From positions 1 through 7,325 of the forward strand of contig JAFTSR010000014.1 in NCBI GenBank assembly GCA_017467225.1: a stretch of 7,325 nt of DNA, read 5' to 3'. Position 1 is the first letter of the stretch, and each line of letters starts with the position of its first letter. The notes beneath the pieces were generated by a model, which saw nothing but the letters and a program-made list of their open reading frames with translations, was not told the origin of the DNA and ran no database searches. The translations under genes were made by a program, and so were the position numbers. This document shows, piece after piece, positions 1 through 6,110 of this stretch. This DNA comes from Clostridia bacterium (GTDB lineage: Bacteria; Bacillota_A; Clostridia; Oscillospirales; CAG-272).

Positions 1-1210
1 GAACGCCCTCGCCGAAATAGCCTTCTACAAAGTAAAGCTTGCCGTTTTCCTCGGTGTAGAAATCGCCGACCTCATCCATGGCGTCTCCGTCCATGGGAAG
101 GTAAGCCAGGATGCGGTCCTTGCCAAGAACGTCCGTGATGTAATTTCCGCTGCCGCGCTTGGGCGTGTCCACGTTGATATGGCCGCCGTTGCCCTCGCTG
201 GAAACAGGACGCTCGCCTGCCTCTACGCCTTCAAACAGACCGGAGGGAACTCTGCCCGTCCAGCTGTCGGGCTGCTCGTAGCCAAGCGCGTACAGAATGA
301 CAGAAGCGCAGTCGCGGATCTCCATATCGATGATCTCGCCGTTCTCTACTGTTTTGCCCGTTGCGGCAAGCATGACGTACTTTTCCGCATCGGAAAGACC
401 GCCGTGCGAGAGTCCGGTGCCGCCGTGGTCGGCGGTGACTATAAACAGCGTGTCCTCCAGGTAATCCATCTCGTCATAGGCATCGTAGATTTTACCGATC
501 AGCTCGTCGGTGGCTGTGATCTGATCCAGATGTGCCTTGGTGTTGTAGCCGGCGGTGTGTCCCGCGTGATCCACCTCGTCGAACTGGACGAACAGCAACG
601 TGGGATCGTTTTTCTTGACGTAATCGCAAATCTTTTCGGTCATCGGTGCGTCGGTGGCAGAATCCTTGTGAACGCCCAGGCCGTCCTCAATGATGCCAAT
701 GTTGATGGGATTCCAGTTGGTAAAGGAGGCGAGTTTAGCGTCGGGATTGTTTTCGCGGATGACGCGGAAGACTGAGGGGTAGGGAGAGTCGGTAGGATAA
801 GCGCGCTCACCGACGATGGCGTTGGTCAGACGGTGTGCGCCTGGTGTGACACCGTGCAGCATTGAGCCCCAGCACTGGGCGCTGATGGTGGGATTGGAGG
901 TCAGCACGTTGTAGCTGATGGCGCCGTTTTCAAAAATTTCATCAATGCAAGGCGTGTCGGTGTCGCGGAAGAAGGCACCGGCGCCGTCAACGCCGATCAG
1001 TACCACGCGCTTGTACAGATATCTGTCCATTTTTTCAGGTTCCTCGCTTTCTTTATTGTCGTTTTCGTCGGAGGGCTCGCTTGGGGGATTGTCGTCCGGG
1101 GGTTCCTCTGTGGGAGGTGTATCGGGCGTGTCGGGTGCGCAGGCTGCAAATGCTGTGATGCACAGCAGCGTTGCCAGCAGCAGCGCGAGCCATCGTGTTG
1201 TCATTTTCAT
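1..1210 (-). CDS. Secreted lipoprotein, type I phosphodiesterase / alkaline-phosphatase superfamily (3' end beyond window)
   Basis: 403 codons are present and the C-terminus lies off the left edge. Residues 1-23 form a lipoprotein signal peptide (two Arg/Lys, a Leu-rich core, FAA-C24), so the product should be lipid-anchored outside the cell. Residues 25-60 are a Pro/Asp/Glu-rich linker. The catalytic domain (about 67-340) carries the metal and nucleophile pattern of the nucleotide pyrophosphatase/phosphodiesterase family: D75 in IGVDGAG, S110 in PTISAQCWGSMLHG at the usual Thr/Ser nucleophile position, D214 and H218 in EVDHAGH, D261-H262 in TADHGG, and H269 in SHGG. Expected chemistry is hydrolysis of a phosphomonoester or diester; the substrate is unknown. 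From about 366 the sequence (ILAYLPMDG..., then EGYFGEGV at the edge) resembles the first strands of a LamG/concanavalin-like jellyroll. ATG at 1210 is preferred over ATG at 1204 because GGAG lies 7 nt before it. Confidence 0.88.
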   Translation of the reverse strand, partial: MKMTTRWLALLLATLLCITAFAACAPDTPDTPPTEEPPDDNPPSEPSDENDNKESEEPEKMDRYLYKRVVLIGVDGAGAFFRDTDTPCIDEIFENGAISYNVLTSNPTISAQCWGSMLHGVTPGAHRLTNAIVGERAYPTDSPYPSVFRVIRENNPDAKLASFTNWNPINIGIIEDGLGVHKDSATDAPMTEKICDYVKKNDPTLLFVQFDEVDHAGHTAGYNTKAHLDQITATDELIGKIYDAYDEMDYLEDTLFIVTADHGGTGLSHGGLSDAEKYVMLAATGKTVENGEIIDMEIRDCASVILYALGYEQPDSWTGRVPSGLFEGVEAGERPVSSEGNGGHINVDTPKRGSGNYITDVLGKDRILAYLPMDGDAMDEVGDFYTEENGKLYFVEGYFGEGV

Positions 1211-1215
1211 GTGTG

Positions 1216-1224
1216 ATCTCCTTT
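1216..1224 (-). promoter_or_regulatory. Ribosome binding site of the phosphodiesterase lipoprotein gene
   Basis: The minus strand reads AAAGGAGAT, a near-perfect anti-16S match, with GGAG 7 nt before the ATG at 1210. The second in-frame ATG at 1204 would have a 13-nt gap, so this site decides the start. Confidence 0.85.
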
Positions 1225-1268
1225 GCTATATTTGGAATGTGCGGCAGGGGGATTCCCTTGTCGAAATC

Positions 1269-1297
1269 ATTATAGCACAGGCGAAAAAACGTGTCAA
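1269..1297 (-). promoter_or_regulatory. Sigma-A promoter of the phosphodiesterase lipoprotein gene
   Basis: The minus strand has a perfect -35 TTGACA (1297-1292), a 17-bp spacer and a perfect -10 TATAAT (1274-1269) preceded by TGTGC, an extended -10. Transcription should start near 1262 and give a leader of about 50 nt. With both boxes at consensus, this gene would be highly expressed unless repressed. Confidence 0.88.
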
Positions 1298-1431
1298 CCG
1301 TTTTGCCGCAATTTCATCAATTTCAGCGTTTTTCAGAAATAAATGTTGTGAAATGAGGTGATTTGTGTGGTTTATTAAAGAAAAATGTGGAGAAATATGA
1401 CCGAAATGCGTCATTTTGTAAAAGAGATATC

Positions 1432-1460
1432 TTGCTTTTTTGGCGAACGTATGATATAAT
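1432..1460 (+). promoter_or_regulatory. Sigma-A promoter of the DeoR-family regulator gene
   Basis: A weak -35 TTGCTT (1432-1437) lies 17 bp before a perfect -10 TATAAT (1455-1460). TATGA directly before the -10 box is an extended -10 that can compensate for the weak -35. The transcript should start near 1467, leaving a leader of about 65 nt. Confidence 0.8.
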
Positions 1461-1531
1461 GATCGTAGATTTGAGCCCTGCGCGGCAGGATGCCGGCGGG
1501 GTAAAAACAGGCGAAAAAGGAGCGAACAAGC

Positions 1532-2347
1532 ATGAACGCAGAGAAAAGAAGGCAGTATCTATTGGATAAGGTCAACGAAAACGGCTTTATTTCCATTTCA
1601 GGTGAGGCACAGGCCTTGGGTGTGTCGGTGGAAACCATCCGACGGGATATCGACCGTATGGCAGACAACAAGCAGCTGCTCAAGGTGCGGGGCGGTGCAG
1701 CACCGGTGCGTATGCAGCTGCGCCGGGATGCGGAATATATGTTGAGAAAACAGGATAACCAACAGGTCAAAATGTCCATAGGACGGGCGGCAGCCAGCAT
1801 GATCACCGACGGGCAGGTGATCTTTTTGGACTGCGGCACCTCCATTCAGGATATTGCCAAAAGCATCAGCGGCGTGCATAACGTGACGTTTATCGTCAAC
1901 TCGGTTCCCGTCATGTCTATTTTGCTCAACAAGTTTGCCGCAGGTGAGGTTGATGGTCGTGCCATACTCATCGGCGGCGAGCTGGATGTGCACAATCGGT
2001 TTACCAAGGGCGCGATGGCGGTCGAGGCGCTGGAACGCTACAGCGCAGATATTGCTTTTGTTTCCTGCACGGCGGTTTCGGCGCAGAGCGTCTCCGGCTA
2101 TACGCTTGACGAGGGCGCCTATTCTGCGCGTCTGATGCAGAGGGCTGTCCGTTCGGTTCTGGTGGCGGAGAGCAATAAGCTGGGGAAGACGTCTTTGTAT
2201 GCTTTTGCTCGCCTTGAGGATTTTTCCTGCATGATCACCGATGATACTAACCACATGCCCGATAACATAAAAAACAGCCTTGCCGCAGCGAACGTCCACA
2301 CGGTCGTGGTGTCCGATCAACGGCAAGACATATCAGAGGATGTATAA
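1532..2347 (+). CDS. DeoR-family transcriptional regulator
   Basis: This 271-residue protein has the usual length and layout of DeoR/GlpR repressors. Residues 4-57 form the winged helix-turn-helix, with recognition helix SVETIRRDI (32-40) and the family's KVRGGA end of the wing. Residues about 80-235 form the DeoR sensor domain: D100-C-G-T-S binds a sugar-phosphate in characterised relatives, followed by IVNS (121-124), GGE (148-150) and AESNKLGK (212-219). Members usually repress carbohydrate operons until a phosphorylated sugar intermediate binds. The start is supported by AAGGAG (1517-1522), 9 nt before the ATG. The gene is transcribed away from the lipoprotein gene and ends 15 nt from the convergent AraC-type gene. 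Its effector and targets cannot be read from the sequence; the lipoprotein gene, its own promoter or the sugar-kinase operon are candidates. Confidence 0.93.
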   Translation: MNAEKRRQYLLDKVNENGFISISGEAQALGVSVETIRRDIDRMADNKQLLKVRGGAAPVRMQLRRDAEYMLRKQDNQQVKMSIGRAAASMITDGQVIFLDCGTSIQDIAKSISGVHNVTFIVNSVPVMSILLNKFAAGEVDGRAILIGGELDVHNRFTKGAMAVEALERYSADIAFVSCTAVSAQSVSGYTLDEGAYSARLMQRAVRSVLVAESNKLGKTSLYAFARLEDFSCMITDDTNHMPDNIKNSLAAANVHTVVVSDQRQDISEDV

Positions 2348-2362
2348 CGTAAACGAGGGGAA

Positions 2363-3238
2363 TCAGTCCACCTGCGCTTGCTTGGCATTGAGCTGGCGGT
2401 AACGGCGAGGCGTCACGCCCTTGTAGCGGTGGAAAAATTTGATAAAGTGGGAGGCGTCGTTAAAGCCGCATGCCAGGGCTACGTCGGCAACGCCGTCCTC
2501 GGTGGTGGTCAGCATGTATGCGGCCATATTCAGACGGTACTCGATCAGATACTCCACGGGGGAGCAGCCGGCGATCTTTTTGAAGTAACGGCAAAAATAG
2601 TTGGGGGAGAGCTCGGCGGCGTTGGCCATGTCGGTCAGCGTCAGCTCCTGCGCGTAATTTTCCTCGATCAGAGCAAGCACGCGACGGACAGCGCGCTGTG
2701 CGCGAATGTCGGTGTCAGCCATTTGCTCCGTGGTGTGCCAGCGGCCATCCTGTAAAATACGGCCGACAAACTGCATGATCAGACCGCGCATCTCCATCTC
2801 AGTGCCGATGCTCAGCGGTGCCTTGCTGCAACGGACGATCTTGTCGAACATCTCGCGCAACGGCAGCGGATTGTGACCGAGAAAGGCATCTATGCGGCAG
2901 GTGTTGTCATCCAGACGGTCGCAGTAGTCGGCAAACGGTGCCTCGTGCGCAACGATTGCACGCAGATCGACCAGCATATAATAGTAAATGCAATTGGCTG
3001 AGAGATTCTCGGTGGTCACCAAAGCGCCGCTTTGGATCCAGAACATATTGCCTGCGCCGGCTTCATAGGTGGTGTTATTGATATGCAGCGTCATTTCGCC
3101 CTGCACCACGCACAGAATTTCATGCTCGGTGTGAGATTGCAGCGGTGCGGCTGCATCGGCGTCGGAAGCGGTGACACGGTAGACGCGAATGGGACGGTTA
3201 CAGGCGTCCGGCTGTGGCATATCGGTGTAGTGATTCAT
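2363..3238 (-). CDS. AraC-family transcriptional regulator with N-terminal cupin domain
   Basis: The protein has 291 residues. The N-terminal half (about 30-110) is a cupin-like ligand-binding barrel, with the H36-T-E-H-E40 strand and a Gly-rich turn (residues 59-63) typical of AraC-type sensors of sugars. Residues about 180-284 are the AraC DNA-binding domain with two helix-turn-helix units (about 201-224, LTDMANAAELSPNYF..., and about 250-274, VADVALACGFNDASHF...) and the family signature ending GVTPRRYR. These proteins usually activate nearby carbohydrate genes. It is divergent from the esterase-kinase-phosphoesterase operon, which makes it the best candidate regulator of that operon (inference). 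The start is set by AAGGAG on the minus strand (3254-3249), 10 nt before the ATG. It converges with the DeoR gene. Confidence 0.94.
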   Translation of the reverse strand: MNHYTDMPQPDACNRPIRVYRVTASDADAAAPLQSHTEHEILCVVQGEMTLHINNTTYEAGAGNMFWIQSGALVTTENLSANCIYYYMLVDLRAIVAHEAPFADYCDRLDDNTCRIDAFLGHNPLPLREMFDKIVRCSKAPLSIGTEMEMRGLIMQFVGRILQDGRWHTTEQMADTDIRAQRAVRRVLALIEENYAQELTLTDMANAAELSPNYFCRYFKKIAGCSPVEYLIEYRLNMAAYMLTTTEDGVADVALACGFNDASHFIKFFHRYKGVTPRRYRQLNAKQAQVD

Positions 3239-3289
3239 AGCAGAAGGGCTCCTTCGTTTGTTATCTTTCGCTGCAGCGGTATTAGTTAT

Positions 3290-3318
3290 ATTTTATCACA
3301 TTTTTTTGCCGATGTCAA
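3290..3318 (-). promoter_or_regulatory. Sigma-A promoter of the AraC-family gene
   Basis: On the minus strand TTGACA (3318-3313) is followed after 17 bp by TAAAAT (3295-3290), with TGTGA just before the -10 box. Transcription should start near 3283, giving a leader of about 45 nt that contains a GCTGCAGC palindrome (3270-3277). Confidence 0.82.
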
Positions 3319-3358
3319 CAACAAATATCAAATTTTTTTATTTTTCTTGAAAATAAAT

Positions 3359-3385
3359 TTTGCATCACATATGGCAGAAATTTGC
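3359..3385. promoter_or_regulatory. Possible regulator site: TTTGC direct repeat and palindrome
   Basis: TTTGC occurs at 3359-3363 and again at 3381-3385, exactly 22 bp apart (two helical turns), which is the geometry AraC-type dimers often bind. The second copy is part of a near-perfect palindrome GCAGAAATTTGC (3374-3385). The site lies between the two divergent promoters, about 45 bp upstream of the operon -35 box. Short motifs in AT-rich DNA arise by chance, so this is tentative. Confidence 0.3.
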
Positions 3386-3429
3386 GATAAAAAGTTGCTT
3401 TTATTCCACGGATGCGCCGATGCTCTCTC

Positions 3430-3458
3430 TTGACAAACGGTATAAGCTGTGGTAAAAT
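3430..3458 (+). promoter_or_regulatory. Sigma-A promoter of the esterase/kinase/phosphoesterase operon
   Basis: A perfect -35 TTGACA (3430-3435) lies 17 bp before -10 TAAAAT (3453-3458), preceded by TGTGG. Transcription would begin near 3465. A second perfect TATAAT lies at 3464-3469 but has no matching -35, so it is probably in the initially transcribed region. The boxes and spacer closely match the 5S rRNA promoter at 7151-7179. Confidence 0.82.
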
Positions 3459-3492
3459 ATGCATATAATGCTCTGTAGCAAGGAGAACGACC

Positions 3493-4143
3493 ATGCGTAA
3501 ATTAGATATGTATGAAAATCCGAATTTTCCGGTGAAGCTTCCGTACTGGATTACCACGCCTACCGGCTTTGATCCGGCGCAGGAAAAGCTACCGCTGATC
3601 CTGTTTTTACACGGTGCCGGCGAGCGCGGCAACGATGGAAAGAAGGTCGGCGTGCACGGTATTCCAAAATATTTTTGCGCTGATGAGGACTATCTTTCCC
3701 AGCGTGTTGTCACGTTATCGCCGCAATGTCCTGAGGGTGAGGTGTGGATTCACCTGACCCGTACTGTTAAGGCGCTGCTTGACGATGTTATAGAAAAATA
3801 CAATATTGATCCCGACCGTGTCAGCGTCACCGGTATCAGCATGGGCGGCTTTGGCACCTGGGATATGCTGTGTACCTATCCTAACACCTTTGCGGCTGCG
3901 GCTCCTATCTGCGGTGGCGGTATGAGCTGGAGCATCAACACAAAGACGCCCGTTCGTGCTTTCCACGGCGATGCTGACGGTACGGTGCCGCTGCAGTGCT
4001 CTGTGGATATGGTCAACGTACTGAACGCACGTGGCGGTCATGCAGAGCTGACCGTCTATCCCGGCTGTGGGCACAATTCCTGGGATCCCGCTTATGAGAC
4101 AAGTGACGTAATCGTTTGGTTGGCGCAAGCCAAGCGTGCTTAA
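3493..4143 (+). CDS. Alpha/beta-hydrolase esterase (feruloyl-esterase / phospholipase-carboxylesterase type)
   Basis: This 216-residue single-domain hydrolase lacks a signal peptide, so it should be cytoplasmic. The oxyanion-hole strand is LILFLHGAGERG (35-46). The nucleophile elbow is GISMGG with S116, the acid is most likely D162 in HGDADGTVP, and the base is H194 in PGCGHNSW, giving a complete Ser-Asp-His triad in canonical order. Relatives cleave acyl or feruloyl esters of sugars, or short carboxylic esters; the substrate here is not determined. AAGGAG (3480-3485) lies 7 nt before the ATG. It is the first gene of a three-gene operon, 30 nt before the sugar kinase. That pairing suggests removal of an ester group from a sugar before phosphorylation (inference). 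An unrelated carboxylesterase role is possible. Confidence 0.9.
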   Translation: MRKLDMYENPNFPVKLPYWITTPTGFDPAQEKLPLILFLHGAGERGNDGKKVGVHGIPKYFCADEDYLSQRVVTLSPQCPEGEVWIHLTRTVKALLDDVIEKYNIDPDRVSVTGISMGGFGTWDMLCTYPNTFAAAAPICGGGMSWSINTKTPVRAFHGDADGTVPLQCSVDMVNVLNARGGHAELTVYPGCGHNSWDPAYETSDVIVWLAQAKRA

Positions 4144-4173
4144 AAAGCTATCAGACAAAGGAGAATACACACC

Positions 4174-5283
4174 ATGAACATTTCAATGCAAGCACTTGTC
4201 GATATCGCCCGGGTCTTTTCTATCCCCGGTGAGATCACACACGCCGAGCAGATCGGAAACGGTAACATCAATCAGACCTATGATGTGACCGTAACGGCGC
4301 AGGGAACGCCCGTGCGATATGTTTTTCAGCGTGTCAATACCTTTGTTTTTAAGCAGCCCGTGCAGATCATGCAGAACATTTCGCGCATTACCGAGCATTG
4401 TGAGAAAAAGCTGCTCGATATGGGTGAGAGCCGCGATCGCGTGATGCATTTTCTGTCGCGTAAGAACGGCGAGAACTATTATATCGACGGCGACGAATTT
4501 TGGCGCGTGTGTGAGTTCGTTCCCGCGTCGGTTGCTTATAACGCCAGTGAGGATCCCGAAATCCTGTGTGCCGCAGGACGTGCGTTCGGTCAGTTCCAGA
4601 CCATGCTTGCCGATTTCGATGCCTCGCTGCTTTACGAGACCATTCCAAATTTCCACAACACCCGCGCCCGCTTTGAGACGCTGGATGCGCACGTCAAGGA
4701 GGATGTGTGCGGCAGAGTAGAGAGCGTTCGCGCCGAGCTGGATGCTGTACAGAGCATGCGCGCGGATGCGCTGCTGCTGTGCGACATGCTGCAGCGCGGT
4801 GAGCTGCCCTTGCGCGTGACGCACAACGACACCAAGATCAATAACGTGCTGTTTGACGCGGTGAGTGGCAAGGAAAAGACGGTCATTGATCTGGATACGG
4901 TCATGCCGGGCCTGGTTGCCTATGACTTCGGCGACGCGATCCGCTTCGCGGGCAATCGCGCGGCAGAGGATGAGCCCGACCTTTCCTTGGTTAGCCTGGA
5001 TATGGCGCGTTTTTCCGCCTTTGCACAGGGCTTTGTCGGCGAGGTCGGTGCGTCTTTGACCGAGAACGAGCGCAAGACGCTTTCGCTGGGCGTGTTTGCT
5101 GCAACGGTAGAGCTGGTCGTCCGCTTCCTGGATGACTATATCTGTGGAGACGTTTATTTCAAAACGCTGTATCCCGATCATAATTTGGTTCGCACGCGCA
5201 ACCAGCTGCGCCTGGCGCAGGATGTGTGGAAGCATCTGGATGAGATGAATGCCGAGGTGGAGCGTATCTACGCCAATATGTAA
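4174..5283 (+). CDS. APH-fold sugar kinase, N-acetylhexosamine 1-kinase-like
   Basis: The protein has 369 residues, close to the length of NahK-type kinases. The N-lobe carries a glycine-rich GNGNINQTY (28-36), like the nucleotide-binding loop of this family, and FQRVNTFVF (51-59). The C-lobe has the phosphotransferase catalytic loop H217-N-D219-T-K-I-N-N (D219 as catalytic base) and the Mg-binding VIDLDTVMPG (237-246, D239/D241), then YDFGDAIRF. NahK enzymes phosphorylate GlcNAc or GalNAc at C1 with ATP to feed amino-sugar salvage. Family members are often annotated as aminoglycoside phosphotransferases, but nothing suggests resistance here. AAAGGAG (4157-4163) lies 10 nt before the ATG. The gene is 30 nt behind the esterase and 48 nt before the phosphoesterase. 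The family call is solid; the exact sugar is unknown, so no symbol is given. Confidence 0.88.
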   Translation: MNISMQALVDIARVFSIPGEITHAEQIGNGNINQTYDVTVTAQGTPVRYVFQRVNTFVFKQPVQIMQNISRITEHCEKKLLDMGESRDRVMHFLSRKNGENYYIDGDEFWRVCEFVPASVAYNASEDPEILCAAGRAFGQFQTMLADFDASLLYETIPNFHNTRARFETLDAHVKEDVCGRVESVRAELDAVQSMRADALLLCDMLQRGELPLRVTHNDTKINNVLFDAVSGKEKTVIDLDTVMPGLVAYDFGDAIRFAGNRAAEDEPDLSLVSLDMARFSAFAQGFVGEVGASLTENERKTLSLGVFAATVELVVRFLDDYICGDVYFKTLYPDHNLVRTRNQLRLAQDVWKHLDEMNAEVERIYANM

Positions 5284-5331
5284 GAGTGGGAGAAGTTCTC
5301 TCAAGCGATGAGGCAGACAGGAGTGTGACGC

Positions 5332-6066
5332 ATGCAACTGAAAACGGAAATCTACCATATTTCGGCAGGACTGCCGCGTGAGGTGACGTTTGCTTTTGTG
5401 TCCGATTTGCACGACGGCGACCCGACCCCTGTGCTCGATGCCATCGCGGCGCAAGACGTGGACGCCGTGCTGGTTGGAGGGGCTGTCATTCACGACCATG
5501 CGCATTACCAAAGGGGAATAGAGTTTCTTGCCAAAAGCGCTGCGCGCTATAAGACGTTTTGCTGTATCGGCAACCATGAGCGGCGCTACCGTGGCGATTT
5601 TGCGTCACTTGTGGCATCTAGCGGCGCGGTGCTGCTGGATGATGCCATGGTGGAATACGCCGGCGTTGTGATCGGCGGTCTTTCCTCCGGCTGTACCGCG
5701 GTGGATGATGCGCCGCACCGGCCTCCGCTGCTCTGGCGCTTTCAGAAGACACCGGCACCGCAGCGCGCCTTCCTCTCCCACTTTGCGGCGCAAAAGGGCT
5801 TCAAGCTGCTGCTTTGCCACCACCCGGAATATTGGGAGTGCTATATCCGCGACCTGGACGTTGATCTGACGCTGTCAGGTCATGCGCACGGCGGGCAGTG
5901 GCGTATATTCGGACGCGGCGTTTTTGCACCGGGTCAAGGGCTTTTTCCGCGCTACACATCGGGTTTGTATCATGAGCGCTTGCTCGTCAGTCGCGGTGTC
6001 GGTAATCCGCACTGTATCCCGCGCATTTGCAACAGTCCGATGGTAGCCATCATTCACATCACATAA
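5332..6066 (+). CDS. Calcineurin-like metallophosphoesterase lacking the metal-bridging Asp
   Basis: This 244-residue protein resembles the YkuE/YaeI branch of metallophosphoesterases but has no N-terminal membrane segment. Motif I is SDLHDGD (D25, H27), motif III GNHE (80-83, N81 and H82), motif IV CHHPEYW (H163/H164) and motif V SGHAHGG (H184, H186). Motif II, normally GD with the Asp bridging both metals, reads VGGAV, with A51 (codon GCT at 5482-5484) where Asp is expected. One base change would restore GAT. If real, activity should be reduced or altered. The C-terminus (about 193-224) has the GRGVFAPGQGLFPRYTSG and SRGVGNP stretches typical of this branch. AGGAG (5319-5323) lies 8 nt before the ATG. 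It is the last operon gene, before a strong hairpin. Its link to the kinase or esterase is not evident. Confidence 0.9.
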   Translation: MQLKTEIYHISAGLPREVTFAFVSDLHDGDPTPVLDAIAAQDVDAVLVGGAVIHDHAHYQRGIEFLAKSAARYKTFCCIGNHERRYRGDFASLVASSGAVLLDDAMVEYAGVVIGGLSSGCTAVDDAPHRPPLLWRFQKTPAPQRAFLSHFAAQKGFKLLLCHHPEYWECYIRDLDVDLTLSGHAHGGQWRIFGRGVFAPGQGLFPRYTSGLYHERLLVSRGVGNPHCIPRICNSPMVAIIHIT

Positions 6067-6068
6067 GG

Positions 6069-6099
6069 AAAGAAGCTTCTCTGTGAGAGAAGCTCCTTT
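6069..6099. terminator. Bidirectional rho-independent terminator between convergent genes
   Basis: AGCTTCTCT (6074-6082) pairs perfectly with AGAGAAGCT (6086-6094) around a GTG loop. After one A-C mismatch, four further pairs extend the stem to 6069-6099. The plus-strand U-run is short (TTTATC), and the minus strand has a broken T-rich tail. The hairpin begins 2 nt after the phosphoesterase stop. Next to it, CTTTAT-CGT-ATAAAG (6096-6110) is a second small inverted repeat abutting the stop of the minus-strand gene, overlapping the outer end of the large stem. It probably ends both transcripts. Confidence 0.82.
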
Positions 6100-6110
6100 A
6101 TCGTATAAAG

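Larger units (their letters stand above)
1211..1531. other. Divergent intergenic region between lipoprotein and DeoR genes
   Basis: These 321 nt hold two back-to-back promoters and no convincing gene; short reading frames crossing them lack ribosome binding sites. Between the promoters lies AT-rich DNA with TTTCA repeated at 1312, 1321 and 1331 (near helical spacing) and an inverted repeat ATGAC-8 nt-GTCAT at 1397-1414. The DeoR leader has a small hairpin (CCTGC 1477-1481 with GCAGG 1485-1489). Any of these could be regulator sites, but none is diagnostic. Confidence 0.6.

Noticed and set aside
179..775. 198-codon plus-strand frame within the phosphodiesterase gene
   Set aside because: It is antisense to the conserved catalytic motifs and lacks a promoter.
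1598..2326. 242-codon minus-strand frame opposite the DeoR gene
   Set aside because: The DeoR protein on the plus strand is unmistakable; the antisense product resembles nothing.
4174..5283. Aminoglycoside-resistance phosphotransferase
   Set aside because: It shares the APH catalytic loop, but the N-lobe, length and operon context match sugar kinases of the NahK type.
4183..5577. 464-codon minus-strand open frame opposite the sugar kinase
   Set aside because: It lies antisense to a gene with full kinase motifs, runs into the next gene, and its translation is rich in His/Arg/Gln without a recognisable domain. Long antisense frames are expected opposite codon-biased genes.
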